DNA from: Acidiferrobacteraceae bacterium
GTDB taxonomy: Bacteria > Pseudomonadota > Gammaproteobacteria > Arenicellales > UBA868
Direction of reading: 5' to 3'
Length of the DNA stretch: 18,571 nt
Assembly (NCBI GenBank): GCA_002721105.1
Contig: PBJL01000002.1
Location: 1 to 18,571, forward strand
Part shown: one piece after another, positions 16,988-18,571 of the stretch
How the letters are laid out: each line of letters opens with the position of its first letter
Numbering within the stretch: the stretch's first letter is position 1
The notes under the pieces: generated by a model
What the model was told of the DNA's origin: nothing
Database searches by the model: none
The model's input: the letters and a program-made list of their open reading frames with translations, nothing else
Program-made: the position numbers and the translations under genes

Positions 16988-17304
16988 AGCTCGCCTTTGA
17001 GAATCTCAATTTCTTTTTTAAGTCTATTATATTCTGCAGATTTTCTCTCCAAAAATTTTTTTGCAAGTATTGCTTTTTCTTCTATCCCTTTGGGAGTTAT
17101 TAGGTAAAGATAACCTACTTTATTATCCGAACGTCTAAAATTACTGAGCTTCATTAAACCTTTTTTTCTGAGGGCTTGAAGTAGATAGTTTGTTTGTCCT
17201 AAGCTTAAGCCCAATTCTCTAGAAAGCTGACGTTGGGTCATCTCTGGATTGTCTTTAAGAATTTTCAGAAGCGAATATTCGTTGTCACTTTGGTGTGTTT
17301 TCAT
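16984..17304 (-). CDS. EPS-associated MarR-like winged-helix regulator
   Basis: This is a 106-residue protein with a winged helix-turn-helix: residues 23-46 (MTQRQLSRELGLSLGQTNYLLQAL) form the recognition unit and about 55-72 the wing (VGYLYLITPKG). A C-terminal helix rich in Lys, Glu and Leu (75-106) looks like a dimerising coiled coil. This length and arrangement match the EPS-associated MarR family found in exopolysaccharide loci. It is the first gene after the leader at 17305-17442 and is coupled to wzz by an ATGA overlap. Autoregulation through the inverted repeat in the leader is plausible but only inferred. The ATG at 17302-17304 lies 10 bases after a GGTAG that is part of the ops-like site. 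Confidence 0.86.
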   Translation of the reverse strand: MKTHQSDNEYSLLKILKDNPEMTQRQLSRELGLSLGQTNYLLQALRKKGLMKLSNFRRSDNKVGYLYLITPKGIEEKAILAKKFLERKSAEYNRLKKEIEILKGEL

Positions 17305-17310
17305 TTGACA

Positions 17311-17321
17311 TAGCTACCGCA
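17311..17321 (-). promoter_or_regulatory. ops-like RfaH recruitment site
   Basis: The minus strand reads TGCGGTAGCTA. Its core GCGGTAGC equals positions 2-9 of the enterobacterial ops consensus GGCGGTAGCGT, and only the flanking bases differ. It sits in the untranslated leader about 60 nt downstream of the predicted start site and just before the first gene of the operon, the place ops normally takes. The gene next upstream encodes an RfaH homologue. It may also serve as a weak Shine-Dalgarno for the MarR-like gene. Confidence 0.65.
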
Positions 17322-17364
17322 GGGATTGATTTTTAAATCCGATTTATTTATCACTCTCATATGT

Positions 17365-17385
17365 TGCGTTCAACCTGTGAACACA
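17365..17385. promoter_or_regulatory. Inverted repeat at the predicted transcription start, possible operator
   Basis: TGCGTTCA (17365-17372) and TGAACACA (17378-17385) form an 8-bp inverted repeat, with one G-T pair, around the 5-bp centre ACCTG. It covers the predicted start site of the promoter at 17390-17418. That position suits a repressor operator for a dimeric winged-helix protein; a hairpin in the early transcript is the other reading. There is no U-tract, so it is not a terminator. Confidence 0.4.
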
Positions 17386-17389
17386 CTGG

Positions 17390-17418
17390 ATTATATTGCA
17401 TACTCAACTCATGAACAA
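17390..17418 (-). promoter_or_regulatory. Predicted sigma70 promoter for the MarR-wzz-sugar operon
   Basis: A perfect -10 box TATAAT lies at 17390-17395 (minus strand), 17 bp from a weak -35 box TTGTTC at 17413-17418. Transcription would start near 17383, inside the inverted repeat and roughly 60 nt upstream of the ops-like site. The weak -35 box suggests an activator or low basal output. The AT-rich background makes a chance TATAAT possible. Confidence 0.45.
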
Positions 17419-17442
17419 GCGAAATTGAAGGTACATTTTTAA

Positions 17443-17988
17443 CTACAATCTGAATGTTTCAACAATTGCTTTGCTTTCAATATTTTGCTCGGGTATATCA
17501 GTAATCATGATTCGGTTCATCAAGTTCAGCAGCACTCTCGCCCTCTCTTTGCCGCTCATGGATAAAAATGTTGCATCCTTACCTTGAAAAATCCCTTGTT
17601 GAATAACTAGATCATCACCTTTTTGAAATATTTTTCTTCTAGTTTGAAGTTTGAGCACATCATTGTCATCAACTTTACTTTTAAGATATTCCATCACAGA
17701 GCTTGGAACCTCTGTAAAATTCTCGCCAAACACAACCACTTGACTCACCCCTCTTGTTGATTTTATATGGGCCCAGTTATCTTTCTCTAAATTGAATTTA
17801 GTGAACAGATAACGTGGAAACATTGGTTTCATGGAGAATGACTTGGGTTGCTTTATTTTTTCAGAAGCTATCAATGGTAAGAATGTTTCAAATCCTTGGT
17901 TTTCAAGATTCTCTTTAGCTCTTTCCTCTTGACGTGGCTTTGTATATATTAAAAACCATTGAGGCGTACTATAATTTTTTATAACCAC
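17443..17988 (-). CDS. rfaH: RfaH-family transcription antiterminator (NusG paralogue)
   Basis: This 181-residue protein has a NusG N-terminal (NGN) domain at about 9-105, with WFLIYTKPRQEERAKENL at 11-28, FETFLP at 33-38 and PMFPRYLF at 55-62. A KOW-type C-terminal domain follows at about 121-165. RfaH-type proteins bind RNA polymerase at ops sites and suppress pausing and termination in long surface-polysaccharide operons. The only usable start is the GTG at 17986-17988, since a TGA lies three codons upstream in frame. The gene is 37 bp after the SLBB export gene and 138 bp before the MarR-like gene, with the ops-like site in that gap. Members of the UpxY/LoaP branches are also encoded in their own loci; the motif wording here favours RfaH. 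Confidence 0.9.
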   Translation of the reverse strand: MVIKNYSTPQWFLIYTKPRQEERAKENLENQGFETFLPLIASEKIKQPKSFSMKPMFPRYLFTKFNLEKDNWAHIKSTRGVSQVVVFGENFTEVPSSVMEYLKSKVDDNDVLKLQTRRKIFQKGDDLVIQQGIFQGKDATFLSMSGKERARVLLNLMNRIMITDIPEQNIESKAIVETFRL

Positions 17989-18025
17989 TTCTATTCATCT
18001 CTTTTTTCAAAGAACGATTAAAAAA

Positions 18026-18571
18026 TTAAAAACTATTGACAGCAGCTGTTGCGACGGCCAATTGATAGACAATTTGAGTAATATCATTAGTTAACTCAAT
18101 CCCTGGAAATGTTCTAATCTCAAGAGGAATCACGATTGTGTCCCCACCCTCTAAAGAAGCTAAATCGCTTCTAAAAAAACCACCGCCTTGTCTTAGAGAA
18201 TTAGCTTTCACAACCGAACCGTCACCCTTGATAATGTAAGCTTCTGAAGAGTCGCCGAATTTACTAACACCTCCGCTAAATTCAATATATTCACTCACAC
18301 TAATATTAGGATCATAAAAGTGTGCATTAGGTGAATAAACTTCGCCTATAACACTAATGGTTTGAATATCTTGCGGAATAAATATTGAATCGCCATCTCT
18401 CAATTCTACATCAGAGATTTGCCCCTTTAAGATCTGATCAAGATTAACTACAAGTCGTCCTAATAATTGATTCATTCCAGCGCTTTCAGTTGCCAAAGAT
18501 TGTAATTGCTGAAAATATTCTTTTTGATCTATAGCCGCATCCCCAGAAGTTTCGGCTTGCACAAGAGTGAG
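18026..18571 (-). CDS. Polysaccharide export outer-membrane protein, SLBB domain (partial, N-terminus beyond window)
   Basis: The frame is open to the right edge, so only about 182 C-terminal residues are visible; the GTG at 18560-18562 is an internal Val, not a credible start. The sequence holds an SLBB fold: LRDGDSIFIPQDIQTISVIGEVYSP near the middle and a second GGDTIVIPLEIR further on. It ends in a TQIVYQLAVATAAVNSF segment, as in the large Wza-like/SLBB exporters. These proteins form the outer-membrane channel or its periplasmic part for capsule and exopolysaccharide export. It stops 37 bp before the RfaH-like gene and is probably transcribed with it. The missing part should contain the signal peptide and Poly_export domain. 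Confidence 0.88.
   Translation of the reverse strand, partial: LTLVQAETSGDAAIDQKEYFQQLQSLATESAGMNQLLGRLVVNLDQILKGQISDVELRDGDSIFIPQDIQTISVIGEVYSPNAHFYDPNISVSEYIEFSGGVSKFGDSSEAYIIKGDGSVVKANSLRQGGGFFRSDLASLEGGDTIVIPLEIRTFPGIELTNDITQIVYQLAVATAAVNSF

Larger units (their letters stand above)
17305..17442 (-). promoter_or_regulatory. 138-bp leader/intergenic region of the polysaccharide operon
   Basis: This non-coding stretch separates the RfaH-like gene from the MarR-like gene. In transcript order it carries the -35/-10 pair, the inverted repeat, a weak AT-rich stem (GGATT at 17323-17327 pairing with AATCC at 17336-17340) directly before the ops-like site, and then the first start codon. I see no intrinsic terminator, so read-through from the RfaH-like gene is also possible. 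Confidence 0.55.

Noticed and set aside
1..18571. tRNA, rRNA, CRISPR arrays, insertion sequences, toxin-antitoxin or defence genes
   Set aside because: No cloverleaf-like segment, spaced repeats, transposase motifs or defence-type domains were seen on either strand; gaps between genes are all shorter than 150 bp.

Overview
The window is the promoter-proximal and middle part of a surface polysaccharide (O-antigen, capsule or exopolysaccharide) gene cluster. Every supported gene lies on the minus strand, so transcription runs from position 18571 towards position 1, and both ends cut through genes. The DNA is AT-rich. The combination of an RfaH-family antiterminator with an ops-like site, a Wzz co-polymerase, an SLBB-type export protein and an EPS-associated MarR-like regulator points to a Gram-negative bacterium, most likely a low-GC gammaproteobacterium. 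Genus and species cannot be read from the sequence.

Layout in transcription order. (1) Export and control: the C-terminal part of an SLBB outer-membrane polysaccharide export protein (18571-18026), an RfaH-like antiterminator (17988-17443), then a 138-bp leader (17442-17305) with a plausible sigma70 promoter, an inverted repeat and an ops-like GCGGTAGC core. A small MarR-like regulator and a Wzz chain-length regulator follow, joined by an ATGA overlap. (2) An unassigned small ORF, then Gmd and Fcl (GDP-L-fucose), Ugd and a UDP-glucuronate 4-epimerase (UDP-GlcA, UDP-GalA), and a TviB/WbpO-type UDP-HexNAc 6-dehydrogenase (a HexNAc-uronic acid). (3) A nonulosonic (sialic-like) acid module: NeuB/LegI synthase, a SAM-methyltransferase-like protein, a short SDR enzyme, a NeuC/LegG hydrolysing 2-epimerase, a CBS-plus-nucleotidyltransferase PtmE, the 4,6-dehydratase LegB and the CMP-nonulosonate synthetase LegF. 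(4) A very AT-rich distal part: a surface-carbohydrate GT-B-like protein (candidate glycosyltransferase), a protein with a ParB/sulfiredoxin-like GNHR motif, and a membrane-anchored CotH-kinase-like protein that runs off the left end.

Together these genes supply GDP-fucose, several acidic UDP-sugars and a CMP-activated nonulosonate for a strongly acidic repeat unit. Wzz and the SLBB protein handle chain length and export. No flippase (Wzx), polymerase (Wzy), initiating transferase or dedicated PLP aminotransferase is present here; the operon continues past position 1, where they may lie. Many junctions are 4-bp ATGA overlaps or gaps of a few bases, and no intrinsic terminator with a U-tract was found, so most of the window is probably one long transcript. 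That is the kind of operon RfaH-type antitermination serves.

The points most worth a second look are the RfaH homologue encoded just upstream of an ops-like site, the nonulosonate set that lacks LegC and LegH but holds an extra SDR and a methyltransferase-like gene, and the distal CotH-like and ParB-like pair.
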